Positions 43,795 to 52,691 of a stretch of 64,000 nt of DNA are shown here, one piece after another. The position numbers were made by a program, and so were the translations under genes. Positions within the stretch are counted from its first letter, which is position 1, and each line of letters starts with the position of its first letter. Source of the stretch: Corynebacterium aurimucosum ATCC 700975 (GTDB lineage Bacteria; Actinomycetota; Actinomycetes; Mycobacteriales; Mycobacteriaceae); the NCBI RefSeq assembly GCF_007672725.1, contig NZ_VDTC01000001.1:62001-126000 (forward strand), written 5' to 3'. A model generated the notes under the pieces. It was not told the DNA's origin, made no database searches, and saw only the letters and a program-made list of their open reading frames with translations.

Positions 43795-45441
43795 ATGTCA
43801 CATGTCGGCGCTGCCATTGCCGCATCACTTGCCGCGCACAATGTGCCCCGCGCATTCCTCGTACCCGGCGAAAGCTTCCTTCCCGTGTTGGACGGACTCT
43901 ACGATTCCCCCGTCGAAGCCATCGTCTGCCGTCACGAAGGCGGCGCCACCTACATGGCTGAGGCCCACGGCAAAGCCACCGGCCAGCCCGGCGTAGCCAT
44001 GGTCACCCGCGGGCCCGGCGCGGCCAACGCCTACGTCGGCATCCACACCGCTTGGCAGGACGCTACCCCGCTCGTCCTCTTCGTCGGCCTCATCCCCACC
44101 TCGGACCGCGACCGCGAATCCTTCCAGGAATTCGATCCCAAGGCGTGGTTCGGCACCCAGGCCAAGCAGGTCTTCGTCCTCGACGATCCGGAGCGCGCTT
44201 CCCGCGTCGTGGCCGAAGCATTCTTCCAGGCCCAACAGGGCCGCCCCGGCCCCGTCATCGTGGGGTTGCCGGAAGACATCCTCCATACGGAGTTCACCGG
44301 CACCATCCACCCGCCCATCCCGGTTGCAGAAGGCGCGCTTTCCGACGATCACCTGGGTCTCCTCTCCCGCGAACTGAGCCGCGCAGAACGTCCACTCATT
44401 TTTGTCGGCGGTCCGCGCTGGACCCCGGAAACCGCGGAGAAGATCACTCGCTTCGCCGAAGAGCACCGTATCCCGATCATTCAAGACTTCCGCGCCGCCG
44501 ACCGCGTCCCCTTCGACTCCCCCGCCAACGCCGGCTGGTTGGGGTATGGCCGCGATCCGCGCGCGGCGCAACTTTTGGAAGCCGCCTCGCTCGTCATCGA
44601 AGTCGGTGCCGTTCTCGGTGATGTTCCTACCGACGGCTATACCTTGCGCCAGTCACCGCAGGCACGCAATATCGCCATCAACCCCGATACCGGCCTGCGC
44701 GGCCACTCGGTGCCCCTCGAGAGCCACATCGTGGCCAGCCCGGTCGCCTTCGCGGGGGCCGTGGACCACCTGAACGTCGGGGGCAAGGATAAGCGCGGCG
44801 AGTGGTTCGATACCGCTCACGCGAACCACCTCGACTTCGCCACCCTTCCCGAGCCCGCGGACTACCGCCCGGGCAACGAGGGCACCGCCCACATGGAGGC
44901 CATCCTCGCAGCACTCCACGAACAGCTGCCCAAGGATTCCATCTACACCTTTGGCGCCGGCAACCACTGCATCTGGGCCCAGCAGTTCCTGCGCTCCTCT
45001 GTCTACCCCTCCCAGTTCAGCGTGCGCAACGGCTCGATGGGATATTCCATCCCGGCGGCCGTGTCCACCAAGCTGCAGTTTCCCGAGCGCACTGTGCTCA
45101 CCATCGCTGGCGATGGCGAATACCTCATGAACGGCCAAGAACTGGCCACCGCACTGCAATATGGCGCGCCCTTCCTCATCATCGTCATGTCCAATGGCGA
45201 ATTCGGAACCATCCGCGACCACCAGAAGAAACACTTCCCCGATCGCGTCTCCGGCACGCAGCTGGTGAACCCGGATTTCGCGGCGGTAGCCCGCGGCTTC
45301 GGCGCTCACGGCGAGCTCGTCACTGATGACGCACAGGCACCGGAGGCCGTCGCCCGTGCTCTAGCCGCCATCAAGGAAGAAGGTATCCCCGCACTCATCA
45401 ACGTCATCACTGACCAAGACCACTCCCTGCCCATCGAATAG
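43795..45441 (+). CDS. Thiamine diphosphate-dependent enzyme (acetolactate synthase/decarboxylase-like)
   Basis: 548 residues. PYR domain with the catalytic Glu in CRHEGGATYMAEAHG, a RESFQEFD stretch as in acetohydroxyacid synthases, a middle domain and the ThDP motif IAGDGEYLMNGQE...MSNGEFG. AAGGAGG 6 nt before ATG 43795 fixes the start; upstream ATG 43738 would put that box inside the gene. The flanking permease and aminotransferase suggest a 2-keto acid substrate made by transamination. Exact reaction unknown; not the anabolic IlvB, since no IlvN follows. Confidence 0.85.
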   Translation: MSHVGAAIAASLAAHNVPRAFLVPGESFLPVLDGLYDSPVEAIVCRHEGGATYMAEAHGKATGQPGVAMVTRGPGAANAYVGIHTAWQDATPLVLFVGLIPTSDRDRESFQEFDPKAWFGTQAKQVFVLDDPERASRVVAEAFFQAQQGRPGPVIVGLPEDILHTEFTGTIHPPIPVAEGALSDDHLGLLSRELSRAERPLIFVGGPRWTPETAEKITRFAEEHRIPIIQDFRAADRVPFDSPANAGWLGYGRDPRAAQLLEAASLVIEVGAVLGDVPTDGYTLRQSPQARNIAINPDTGLRGHSVPLESHIVASPVAFAGAVDHLNVGGKDKRGEWFDTAHANHLDFATLPEPADYRPGNEGTAHMEAILAALHEQLPKDSIYTFGAGNHCIWAQQFLRSSVYPSQFSVRNGSMGYSIPAAVSTKLQFPERTVLTIAGDGEYLMNGQELATALQYGAPFLIIVMSNGEFGTIRDHQKKHFPDRVSGTQLVNPDFAAVARGFGAHGELVTDDAQAPEAVARALAAIKEEGIPALINVITDQDHSLPIE

Positions 45442-45453
45442 AGGAGGCTCATC

Positions 45454-46791
45454 ATGAGCTCTACCAACACTCCCCCAACAACATCCGCCGTACCCGCCAC
45501 CGAACTGAAGGAGGGCGAGCACATTGTGGGCGATGGGGTCGTCGCCAAGCAGCGCCCCGCCGCATCCACCGCATCGTGGATCATTACGCTCTTCGGTACC
45601 GCCGTGGGTGCCGGCATCCTCTTCCTGCCGCTCAACGCCGGTGGTTTCGGGTTCTGGCCGCTGGTCTTCGCCACGGTCTTCATTTTCCCGCTGGTGTTTT
45701 TCTCCCACCGCACCTACGCGCGCATCGTCGCGGGCGCGCCCAAAGAGGACCACGGCAAGGACATCCTCGAGCTGGTCTCGCAGTACCTGGGCAAGGGCCA
45801 AGGAATCGTCTTCGCGGTGCTGTATTGGATCACGGTATTTTCCACCGTCCTGATTTATGGTGTCTCCATCACCAACGCGGTGGATAGCTTCATCGTCAAC
45901 CAGCTGGGCGGGCCTTCGCTCGACCGGAGGCTGCTGGCCATGCTCTGCGTCGGCGTGATGACCGGGGCCTTCGCCATCGGCCGCAAGCCCATGATTTGGC
46001 TAGCCCAGGTGCTGGTGTACCCGCTGATTATTGCGCTGGCAGTCACCTCCATTTACCTCATCCCGCGTTGGGACTTGGAGAGCTTCCTTCACTTTGATGA
46101 CGGCTCGGATGGCTACGGCGGCATTTTCAAGGGTATTTTCCTCATCCTGCCGGTGCTGGTCTTCTCCTTCTCCCACATGGCAGCGCTGTCGCAATTCGCC
46201 CTCGATATGCAGCCGCAGTACGGCGAGAAGACCGAGAAGCGCGTCTCCCGCACGGAGTTCTACACCTCCATCCTTCTGGTTGTCTTCACCATGTTCTTCG
46301 TCTGGTCCTGCGTCCTCGCGCTCGGCGCCGACGGCATGAATGAGGCCCTCGAGCAAAACATTCCGGTGCTCTCCTACTTCGCCAACGTCACCGGCACGCC
46401 GTTCATGGCCTACATGGCGCCCATCGTGGTCATCTGCGCCATCGTTTCTTCTTACTTCGGCCACATGCTCGGCACAGAAGAAGGCACGGAGTACCTGCTG
46501 AAGAACGCCGCGCCGAAGCTGGCGGAGAAGGTCTCGCACCGCACGCTGCTCAACATCATTTATGTCATCGCCTTCGTGTGCACCACGCTCGTGGCGATCT
46601 TCAACCCCTCCATTATTTCCATGATTTCCGTGGTCTCCGGTGTCTTCGTGGCGTTCATCGTCTACCTGGTTCCGGTGTACATGTTCAAGAAGTTGGACGT
46701 GTACAAGCACTTCCGCAATGACCCATGGAACTACTTCGTCTTCGGCATGGGCCTGCTGATCATGGCCGTGACCATCTGGGATTTGATTTAG
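45454..46791 (+). CDS. HAAAP-family amino acid permease (SdaC-like)
   Basis: 445 residues, about eleven membrane helices. FGTAVGAGILFLPLNAG at the first helix is the hydroxy/aromatic amino acid permease signature. Closest in feel to serine/threonine H+ symporters; substrate not fixed. It starts 12 nt after the ThDP gene with AGGAGG before the ATG. Same operon. Confidence 0.85.
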   Translation: MSSTNTPPTTSAVPATELKEGEHIVGDGVVAKQRPAASTASWIITLFGTAVGAGILFLPLNAGGFGFWPLVFATVFIFPLVFFSHRTYARIVAGAPKEDHGKDILELVSQYLGKGQGIVFAVLYWITVFSTVLIYGVSITNAVDSFIVNQLGGPSLDRRLLAMLCVGVMTGAFAIGRKPMIWLAQVLVYPLIIALAVTSIYLIPRWDLESFLHFDDGSDGYGGIFKGIFLILPVLVFSFSHMAALSQFALDMQPQYGEKTEKRVSRTEFYTSILLVVFTMFFVWSCVLALGADGMNEALEQNIPVLSYFANVTGTPFMAYMAPIVVICAIVSSYFGHMLGTEEGTEYLLKNAAPKLAEKVSHRTLLNIIYVIAFVCTTLVAIFNPSIISMISVVSGVFVAFIVYLVPVYMFKKLDVYKHFRNDPWNYFVFGMGLLIMAVTIWDLI

Positions 46792-46804
46792 AAAGGACGT
46801 GATT

Positions 46805-47845
46805 ATGCTTCGCAATGATCTCTCGAGCTTCCCCGAGTACAAGGTGGGCAAGGACTTCCCCAACGCGCTCAAGCTCTCATCCAATGAGGTCCCCTTCCCG
46901 CCAGCTGAGGACATCATCGCCGCGGTTGCCGACGCCGCCCGCACCACCAACCGCTACCAACAGCCCGGCAGCCTGGAGCTCACCAATGCACTGTGCAACT
47001 ACTTGGGCGTGCCGGCGGATAATATCTTCGTCTCCGCGGGCTCCACGCCCATCCTGCAGGCCACCATCTTGGCGTCCTGCCACACCGGCGATGAGGTCAT
47101 CGTGCCCTGGCGCAGCTTTGAGGCCTATCCCCTGTACGTGCGCATGGCCGGCGCGGAGCCGGTTCTGGTCCCACTCACGGAGGATTACCGCGTCGATCTG
47201 GAAGCAGTACTCGAGGCGCTAACGGAGAAGACCAAGCTCATCATCTTGTGCAACCCCAATAACCCGACGGGCACCGTGATTACCCGCGGTGAATTCCGCG
47301 CCTTCATGGACCGGGTGCCCAAGGATGTCGTCGTGCTGTTGGATGAAGCCTATTGGGAATACAACGACGCCCCCGATACCCCGGATTCAGTGGAGGAATA
47401 CCAGCGCTACCTCAACCTGCTCGGCGTGCGCACCTTCTCCAAGGCGTGGGGATTGGCCGGCATGCGCGTGGGCTACGCGGTGGCAGGCGAAGAGATCATC
47501 AACGCGTTGCGGCTGCTCTCCCTGCCGCTGACGGTGACTGCCATGGCGGAAACCGCCGCCGTGGAGGTGCTCAAGCGCCACGACGAGCTTGCCGACGCCG
47601 TCGAGATCACCAAAGCACAGCGCGACCGCGTCTGCGCGGAGCTGGGGGCTGAGAAGTCCTACGGCAATTTCGTGTGGCTGCCGCGCGCGGATGCCGCGGA
47701 GGTGGAAACGAAGATGCTCGATGAAGGCGTGGTCATCCGCCGCTACCTCGACGAAGGCGTGCGCGTGTCCATCACCGATGAGGCCGAGACCACCCAGTTC
47801 TTGGAGGCCTGGAAGCGCGCGGGCATTGAGCCTTGGAGGAGCTAG
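46805..47845 (+). CDS. Class I/II PLP-dependent aminotransferase (HisC-like)
   Basis: 346 residues. LSSNEVPFPP at the N-terminus, CNPNNPTGTV, LLDEAYWEY, PLP Lys in TFSKAWGLAGMRVGYAV and an Arg near the C-terminus (VRVSITDE). HisC/aromatic aminotransferase type; no his genes nearby, so it probably acts on the amino acid taken up by the adjacent permease. AAAGGA 7 nt before ATG 46805. The stop interlocks with the stop of the opposite TetR gene. Confidence 0.85.
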   Translation: MLRNDLSSFPEYKVGKDFPNALKLSSNEVPFPPAEDIIAAVADAARTTNRYQQPGSLELTNALCNYLGVPADNIFVSAGSTPILQATILASCHTGDEVIVPWRSFEAYPLYVRMAGAEPVLVPLTEDYRVDLEAVLEALTEKTKLIILCNPNNPTGTVITRGEFRAFMDRVPKDVVVLLDEAYWEYNDAPDTPDSVEEYQRYLNLLGVRTFSKAWGLAGMRVGYAVAGEEIINALRLLSLPLTVTAMAETAAVEVLKRHDELADAVEITKAQRDRVCAELGAEKSYGNFVWLPRADAAEVETKMLDEGVVIRRYLDEGVRVSITDEAETTQFLEAWKRAGIEPWRS

Positions 47846-48558
47846 CTATTCTTCTCGTCGGGGAGATCTGACAGGAGGGCTTCAAGGCCTAAGCGGAACG
47901 GCTCGTCGGCGTAGGGATTCCTCTGATCCTGACTCTCTGCCATGGAGGCGTCCGGTGAAAAAGCACCGCGCGCATCGGCCAGTGCCGGTGCGCGCGCCTC
48001 ACTATCCACCGGAAGGTCAAAGATGTCTTCGGGGGCGTGGACGTCGTAAGCACTGCCATAAATGAAAGATTCCAACGCCACGATGCGTGGCATGATGGCC
48101 GAGCTTGGAAGACCAGTCAGCTTCAAAACTCGGGCTAGCACCTCGTACATTTCAACCGTACGAGGTGCTCCAGAAATAGGTGTCAACGCAATAATCCGCA
48201 CGAGCGGAACATGCCGTGCACAGACATCGCGGTAGGACGTTGCCCAACGTATGAGTGCATCGCGGGGTGAGAGTGTCGGGGTGGCCTCCAATGCGGCATA
48301 CAAGGAACTGCATTCCACTTGCTCCATGACTGCATCTTCGATCAGCGCGAGCAAGTCATCTTTCCCCGAAAGGTGGTTGTACAACGCGCTGGTTCCCACG
48401 TTTAGACGGCGGGCAATGCGCGCCATTGTGAGTTTTTCATATCCTTCTTCCCCCACAATGGTGAGCGCAGCCTTAGCGATCTTTTCGCGCGTAACCAGCG
48501 CTTTATGGGGGCGACCTTTAGGCCGATGCGAATTCACAGCTCCGAAACCTTGTCTCAC
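47842..48558 (-). CDS. TetR-family repressor of the putrescine operon
   Basis: 238 residues. HTH: REKIAKAALTIVGEEGYEKL then IARRLNVGTSALYNHLSGKDDLL; large helical ligand domain. GTG 48558 is preferred (AAGGA 7 nt upstream); the frame is open to 48609, across the operator. It faces the putrescine oxidase gene with a palindromic operator between, so it probably represses both and is released by a polyamine or aldehyde. Effector is inference. Confidence 0.87.
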   Translation of the reverse strand: MRQGFGAVNSHRPKGRPHKALVTREKIAKAALTIVGEEGYEKLTMARIARRLNVGTSALYNHLSGKDDLLALIEDAVMEQVECSSLYAALEATPTLSPRDALIRWATSYRDVCARHVPLVRIIALTPISGAPRTVEMYEVLARVLKLTGLPSSAIMPRIVALESFIYGSAYDVHAPEDIFDLPVDSEARAPALADARGAFSPDASMAESQDQRNPYADEPFRLGLEALLSDLPDEKNS

Positions 48559-48591
48559 GTTACGTTCCTTCTGTACAGTGATACGAGACAC

Positions 48592-48612
48592 AAAATGAAT
48601 GATGTTCATTTT
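48592..48612. promoter_or_regulatory. Palindromic operator between tetR and puo
   Basis: AAAATGAA-TGATG-TTCATTTT, an exact 8-bp inverted repeat with a 5-nt spacer, centred 56 nt before the oxidase ATG and 44 nt before the TetR GTG. A second small palindrome CTGTACAG lies at 48571-48578. Confidence 0.65.
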
Positions 48613-48657
48613 GCCACACCTGCCCCTTCATCGTCCCATAGGAACGGAGACACCTTC

Positions 48658-50169
48658 ATGACTTCACTCGTCAATCCAGACAATCCCGTTATCGAGCGCG
48701 ATGTCGTCGTTATCGGCGCCGGCCCCGCTGGCCTCATGGCCGCACATACCCTAAAGAAGAAGGGCCTGAGCGTAGCCGTCCTCGAAGCTCGCGAGCGCGT
48801 CGGCGGCCGTACCTGGAACGGCAAGGTCAAGGATGCAAAGGGGGTCGAGCACTTTGTCGAGCTCGGAGGCCAGTGGATCTCCCCCGACCAGACCCGCCTC
48901 ATCGAGCTCGTTGATGAACTCGGCCTCGAAACTTTCTCCCGCTACCGCGAGGGCAAGTCGATCTACGTCTCCCCTGATGGCACCCGCCACGAGTACGAAG
49001 GCACCGTATTCCCAGCCGATGAGAAGACCATTGCTGAGATGGACCGCCTCATCAAGATCATGGATGAACTCGCAGCGGAAATGGACCCGGCAAACCCTTG
49101 GTCCCACCCGCGCGCCAAAGAGCTAGACTCCATCTCTTTCCGCTCTTGGCTTGAGGAGCTTTCCGACGACACTGAGGCCATCGACAACGTTTCGATTTAT
49201 GTGGCGTCCGGCATGCTGACCAAGCCCTCCTACACGTTCTCCACTCTTCAAGCAGTGCTCATGGCTTGCTCCGCAGGCTCCTTCAGCAACCTTGTGGATG
49301 AGGACTTCATCCTGGATAAGCGCGTCGTCGGCGGTATGCAGTCCGTTTCCTTAACTCTTGCCAAGGGCTTGGGCGACGATGTCCACCTCGGCACTCCAGT
49401 GCGCGAGCTTCACTGGGCGGAGCCGGATGCATCTACCGCGGACGAACTCAACAACATCAAGGCAGATGTTCGCAATGGTGTCGCCGGCAATGGCGAAGCC
49501 GGAAATGTTACCGCCATTTCGGAGAAGGTCACTGTAAAGGCCCGTTTCGCCGTTCTGGCTGTTCCGCCAAACCTGTACAACCGCATCTCCTTCGTCCCGC
49601 CGATGCCGCGCGACCAGCAGATTGCGCACCAGCACATCTCCATGGGACTGGTTATCAAGGTCCATGCCATCTACGACACCCCGTTCTGGCGCGAAGAAGG
49701 ACTCTCCGGCACCGGCTTTGGTGGCGGTCGCCTCGTTCAGGAGGTTTACGACAACACCAATTACGGCAAGAATTTTGCCGAATCGACCGCAGATAAGGAA
49801 GACCCCTACGGCACCCTCGTGGGCTTTGTCTCCGACGTTTATGCAGAGGAGATGTGGCACCTGCCGGCTGAAGAGCGCAAAGAACGCATTCTCGACGCCA
49901 TGGCAGATTACCTTGGCCCAAAGACCAAAGAGCCCATCGCTTTCTACTTGTCTGACATGGCAGCCGAAGAGTGGACGCGTGGTGCCTACGCTACCTCCTA
50001 TGATCTCGGTGGACTCTCGCGCTGGGGGCACCTCCAGAATCAGCCGACCGGCCCCATCTACTACGCATGCTCCGACATCGCTGCGGAAGGTTACCAGCAC
50101 GTCGACGGCGCAGTACGCCAGGGCGAGATCGCCGCACTGGCTATCGCAGAGCAAGCAGCGAAGGCTTAA
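48658..50169 (+). CDS. puo: Flavin amine oxidase, probable putrescine oxidase
   Basis: 503 residues. FAD motif VVIGAGPAGLMAAHTL, EARERVGGRTWNG, GGQWISPDQ and the C-terminal GYQHVDGAVRQGEIAA. Length and motifs fit actinobacterial putrescine oxidase, which oxidises putrescine to 4-aminobutanal, NH3 and H2O2. The downstream permease, aldehyde dehydrogenase and GABA aminotransferases complete a putrescine-to-succinate route. GGAG 8 nt before ATG 48658. Other monoamine oxidase substrates remain possible. Confidence 0.85.
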   Translation: MTSLVNPDNPVIERDVVVIGAGPAGLMAAHTLKKKGLSVAVLEARERVGGRTWNGKVKDAKGVEHFVELGGQWISPDQTRLIELVDELGLETFSRYREGKSIYVSPDGTRHEYEGTVFPADEKTIAEMDRLIKIMDELAAEMDPANPWSHPRAKELDSISFRSWLEELSDDTEAIDNVSIYVASGMLTKPSYTFSTLQAVLMACSAGSFSNLVDEDFILDKRVVGGMQSVSLTLAKGLGDDVHLGTPVRELHWAEPDASTADELNNIKADVRNGVAGNGEAGNVTAISEKVTVKARFAVLAVPPNLYNRISFVPPMPRDQQIAHQHISMGLVIKVHAIYDTPFWREEGLSGTGFGGGRLVQEVYDNTNYGKNFAESTADKEDPYGTLVGFVSDVYAEEMWHLPAEERKERILDAMADYLGPKTKEPIAFYLSDMAAEEWTRGAYATSYDLGGLSRWGHLQNQPTGPIYYACSDIAAEGYQHVDGAVRQGEIAALAIAEQAAKA

Positions 50170-50171
50170 AC

Positions 50172-51116
50172 ATGGCTCCCGCAAGTTTCCCTCGCCGCAG
50201 CACTAGTGGTTGCATCCTCGTGGGCTACGTCGCTACCGATTTCGGCAAAGACGCGTTGCGCTTAGGAATTGCTCTCGCAAAAGAGCGCAACGTGCACCTC
50301 GAACTCGTTATGGTAGCCCCCGCGCATAGCTCCTTCTCGGGCGTTTACCCACACGACCGTGGCTATGACTCCATTGTGGAGGAACAAATCGCTGGATGGC
50401 TGGAGGAGGCTCTCGCGGAGGTTCCTGAAGAAATCACTGCAACCGCACGCATCGTGACGGGAGATTCCGAAGCTGCCGCGCTCTGCGAAACTGCGGAGAC
50501 CCTTGGTGCTGACTTGCTCGTCGTTGGCGCCCGGAAGGGTGGCCTCTTCGGGCGTTTCCAGATGGGTTCGGCGGTCAATGCGCTCTTGCACTCTGCCCCC
50601 GTTCCTGTCGCGCTCGCGCCGCGCGGATACTCCTACCCAGGCCCTATCACTCGAGTCACAACCTTCTTTGGCCCTCGCCGTGGCACCTCCGACGTCATTG
50701 CGATCGGCCTTGATCGTGCGCGTCGCCGTGAGATCCCCTTGCGCCTCGTCTCACTCGTCCTTAGCGGTGAGTCTGACATGCATGGGCTCGGAACCGACGT
50801 GCCCAGCGCGCTCAATGCTTATGCCAACCGTAAACTGGCTGACTCCGCTCAGCACATGCTTGACGCCGGGCACGCAACCACCGAGGTGGCGTCTGGCAAG
50901 GATGTCAGCACCGCGTTGGAGAAGCTGAGCTGGCAAGACGGGGAAATCGCCGTTGTCGGTTCCTCCCGCATGGCCGTTCCTGGGCGCCTCTTCTTAGGCT
51001 CGACTGCGTCTCGAATGCTCCGCTTGATCCCAGTCCCCATGATTGTTGTGCCCGCCGGCTATATGCAGGCCGGCGAAGAGAACAATCTTCTATCGAAAGG
51101 TGGCGACAACACATGA
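50172..51116 (+). CDS. Tandem-domain universal stress protein
   Basis: 314 residues with two UspA domains. Each has the ATP-binding G-x2-G-x9-GS pattern: GARKGGLFGRFQMGSAVNALL and GSSRMAVPGRLFLGSTASRML. It starts 2 nt after the oxidase stop and overlaps the permease start by ATGA, so it is an integral part of the operon. It may regulate the transporter or buffer peroxide/aldehyde stress; unproven. Confidence 0.88.
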   Translation: MAPASFPRRSTSGCILVGYVATDFGKDALRLGIALAKERNVHLELVMVAPAHSSFSGVYPHDRGYDSIVEEQIAGWLEEALAEVPEEITATARIVTGDSEAAALCETAETLGADLLVVGARKGGLFGRFQMGSAVNALLHSAPVPVALAPRGYSYPGPITRVTTFFGPRRGTSDVIAIGLDRARRREIPLRLVSLVLSGESDMHGLGTDVPSALNAYANRKLADSAQHMLDAGHATTEVASGKDVSTALEKLSWQDGEIAVVGSSRMAVPGRLFLGSTASRMLRLIPVPMIVVPAGYMQAGEENNLLSKGGDNT

Positions 51117-52666
51117 CCACCACGACCCCTTCGACGCCAACCACTCACTCTGTTAAAGAGACAACGTCAGACAAAGGGCTAGCTACAGGCCGCGTCGGAT
51201 TGCTTGGTGCAGTAGTCATTGGCATCAGTTGCATCGCCCCTACGTATACGCTGACTTCCGGTATTGGCCCAACGATTTCAGCAGTGGGTCAATACGTCCC
51301 GGCAGTGCTGTTGTTGGGCTTTATCCCCATGCTGCTTGTAGCGTTTGCCTACCGCGAGCTCAACAACGCAGTCCCTGATTCCGGTACTTCCTTCACGTGG
51401 GCTACAAAAGCCTTCGGCCCGTGGGCCGGCTGGATGGGAGGATGGGGGCTTATCACCGCCACGATTCTGGTGCTATCAAACCTGGCGGCAGTGGCCGTAG
51501 ATTTCTTCTACCTACTTCTTGGCCAGCTCTTCAACAACCCGGCTATTAGTGACCTGACCCGGAACCTGTGGGTCAATATCCCCACTACCTTCGTCTTTAT
51601 CGCTGTCGCGGGCTACATCTCTTATCGCGGACTCGACTCAACGCAAAAGCTGCAATACGTACTCGTAGCGATTCAGATTGCTGCCATTGTGCTTTTCGAC
51701 GTCGTCGCAATCCGCAACGCCTATAACAACGGTGGATTCGACTTCACACCGATTTCGCTCGAGTGGTTTAACCCGGTTGGCATCGGTAGCTTTTCCCTCA
51801 TCGCTGCGGGCATTTCACTGTCCATCTTCATGTTCTGGGGATGGGACGTAACCCTCACGATGAACGAGGAAACAAAGAACCCCGAGAAGACGCCTGGTCA
51901 TGCGGCGACGATCACGGTGCTCATTATCATCGCTCTGTATGTCCTCACCGCGCTGGCAGTTATCACTTGGGCCGGCACCGGTGACACGGGCCTGGGCGCC
52001 GGTAATCCAGAAAACCAGGAATCGATTTTCGCGGCGCTTTCAGAGCCTGTCTTGGGCAAGGCCTCGATCCTGATCTATATCGCGGTCCTGTCCTCTTCCT
52101 TCGCCTCCCTGCAGTCCACGATGGTGGGCCCCGCCCGCACCTTGCTGGCTATGGGCTACTACCGCGCATTGCCGCCGGTGTTCGCCAAGATTAGCCCACG
52201 CTTCCGTACACCGTCGACGGCCACCATTGTTTCCGCTGCAGCGGCAGCCGTGTTCTACGCGGTAACCCGGCTTATTTCGGAAAACGCGCTATGGGACACC
52301 ATCGCTACGATGGGCCTCATGGTCTGTTTCTACTATGGAATCACGGCCGTGGCCTGCATCTGGTACTTCCGAACTGAATTGTTTAGCTCGATGCATAACA
52401 TCGTGTTCAAGTTCCTCTTTCCCACTGTGGGCGGCGGATTCTTGCTCATGATGTTCTTCATCACTGCATTCGATTCCATGGATCCGTCCTACGGATCCGG
52501 GTCTGAAATCGGTGGTATCGGCATGGTCTTCATATTGAGCGTCGCTGTCTTAGGGCTCGGCGTATTCATCATGCTGTTCACTCGCTTTGCCCATCCAGGA
52601 TTCTTCAAGGGCGAAACCCTCACGCGAATTTCCTCGCGCGACGACGACCAGCAACCGCTGGTCTAA
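51113..52666 (+). CDS. APC-family amino acid/polyamine permease
   Basis: 517 residues, twelve predicted helices. Opening LLGAVVIGISCIAPTYTLTSGIGPTISAVG is the APC glycine-rich helix 1. In an operon with the oxidase and aldehyde dehydrogenase, so putrescine or a related amine is the likely substrate. Start overlaps the Usp stop (ATGA). Confidence 0.85.
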   Translation: MTTTTPSTPTTHSVKETTSDKGLATGRVGLLGAVVIGISCIAPTYTLTSGIGPTISAVGQYVPAVLLLGFIPMLLVAFAYRELNNAVPDSGTSFTWATKAFGPWAGWMGGWGLITATILVLSNLAAVAVDFFYLLLGQLFNNPAISDLTRNLWVNIPTTFVFIAVAGYISYRGLDSTQKLQYVLVAIQIAAIVLFDVVAIRNAYNNGGFDFTPISLEWFNPVGIGSFSLIAAGISLSIFMFWGWDVTLTMNEETKNPEKTPGHAATITVLIIIALYVLTALAVITWAGTGDTGLGAGNPENQESIFAALSEPVLGKASILIYIAVLSSSFASLQSTMVGPARTLLAMGYYRALPPVFAKISPRFRTPSTATIVSAAAAAVFYAVTRLISENALWDTIATMGLMVCFYYGITAVACIWYFRTELFSSMHNIVFKFLFPTVGGGFLLMMFFITAFDSMDPSYGSGSEIGGIGMVFILSVAVLGLGVFIMLFTRFAHPGFFKGETLTRISSRDDDQQPLV

Positions 52667-52691
52667 CTACACACGAGAAAAGGAGTAATCA

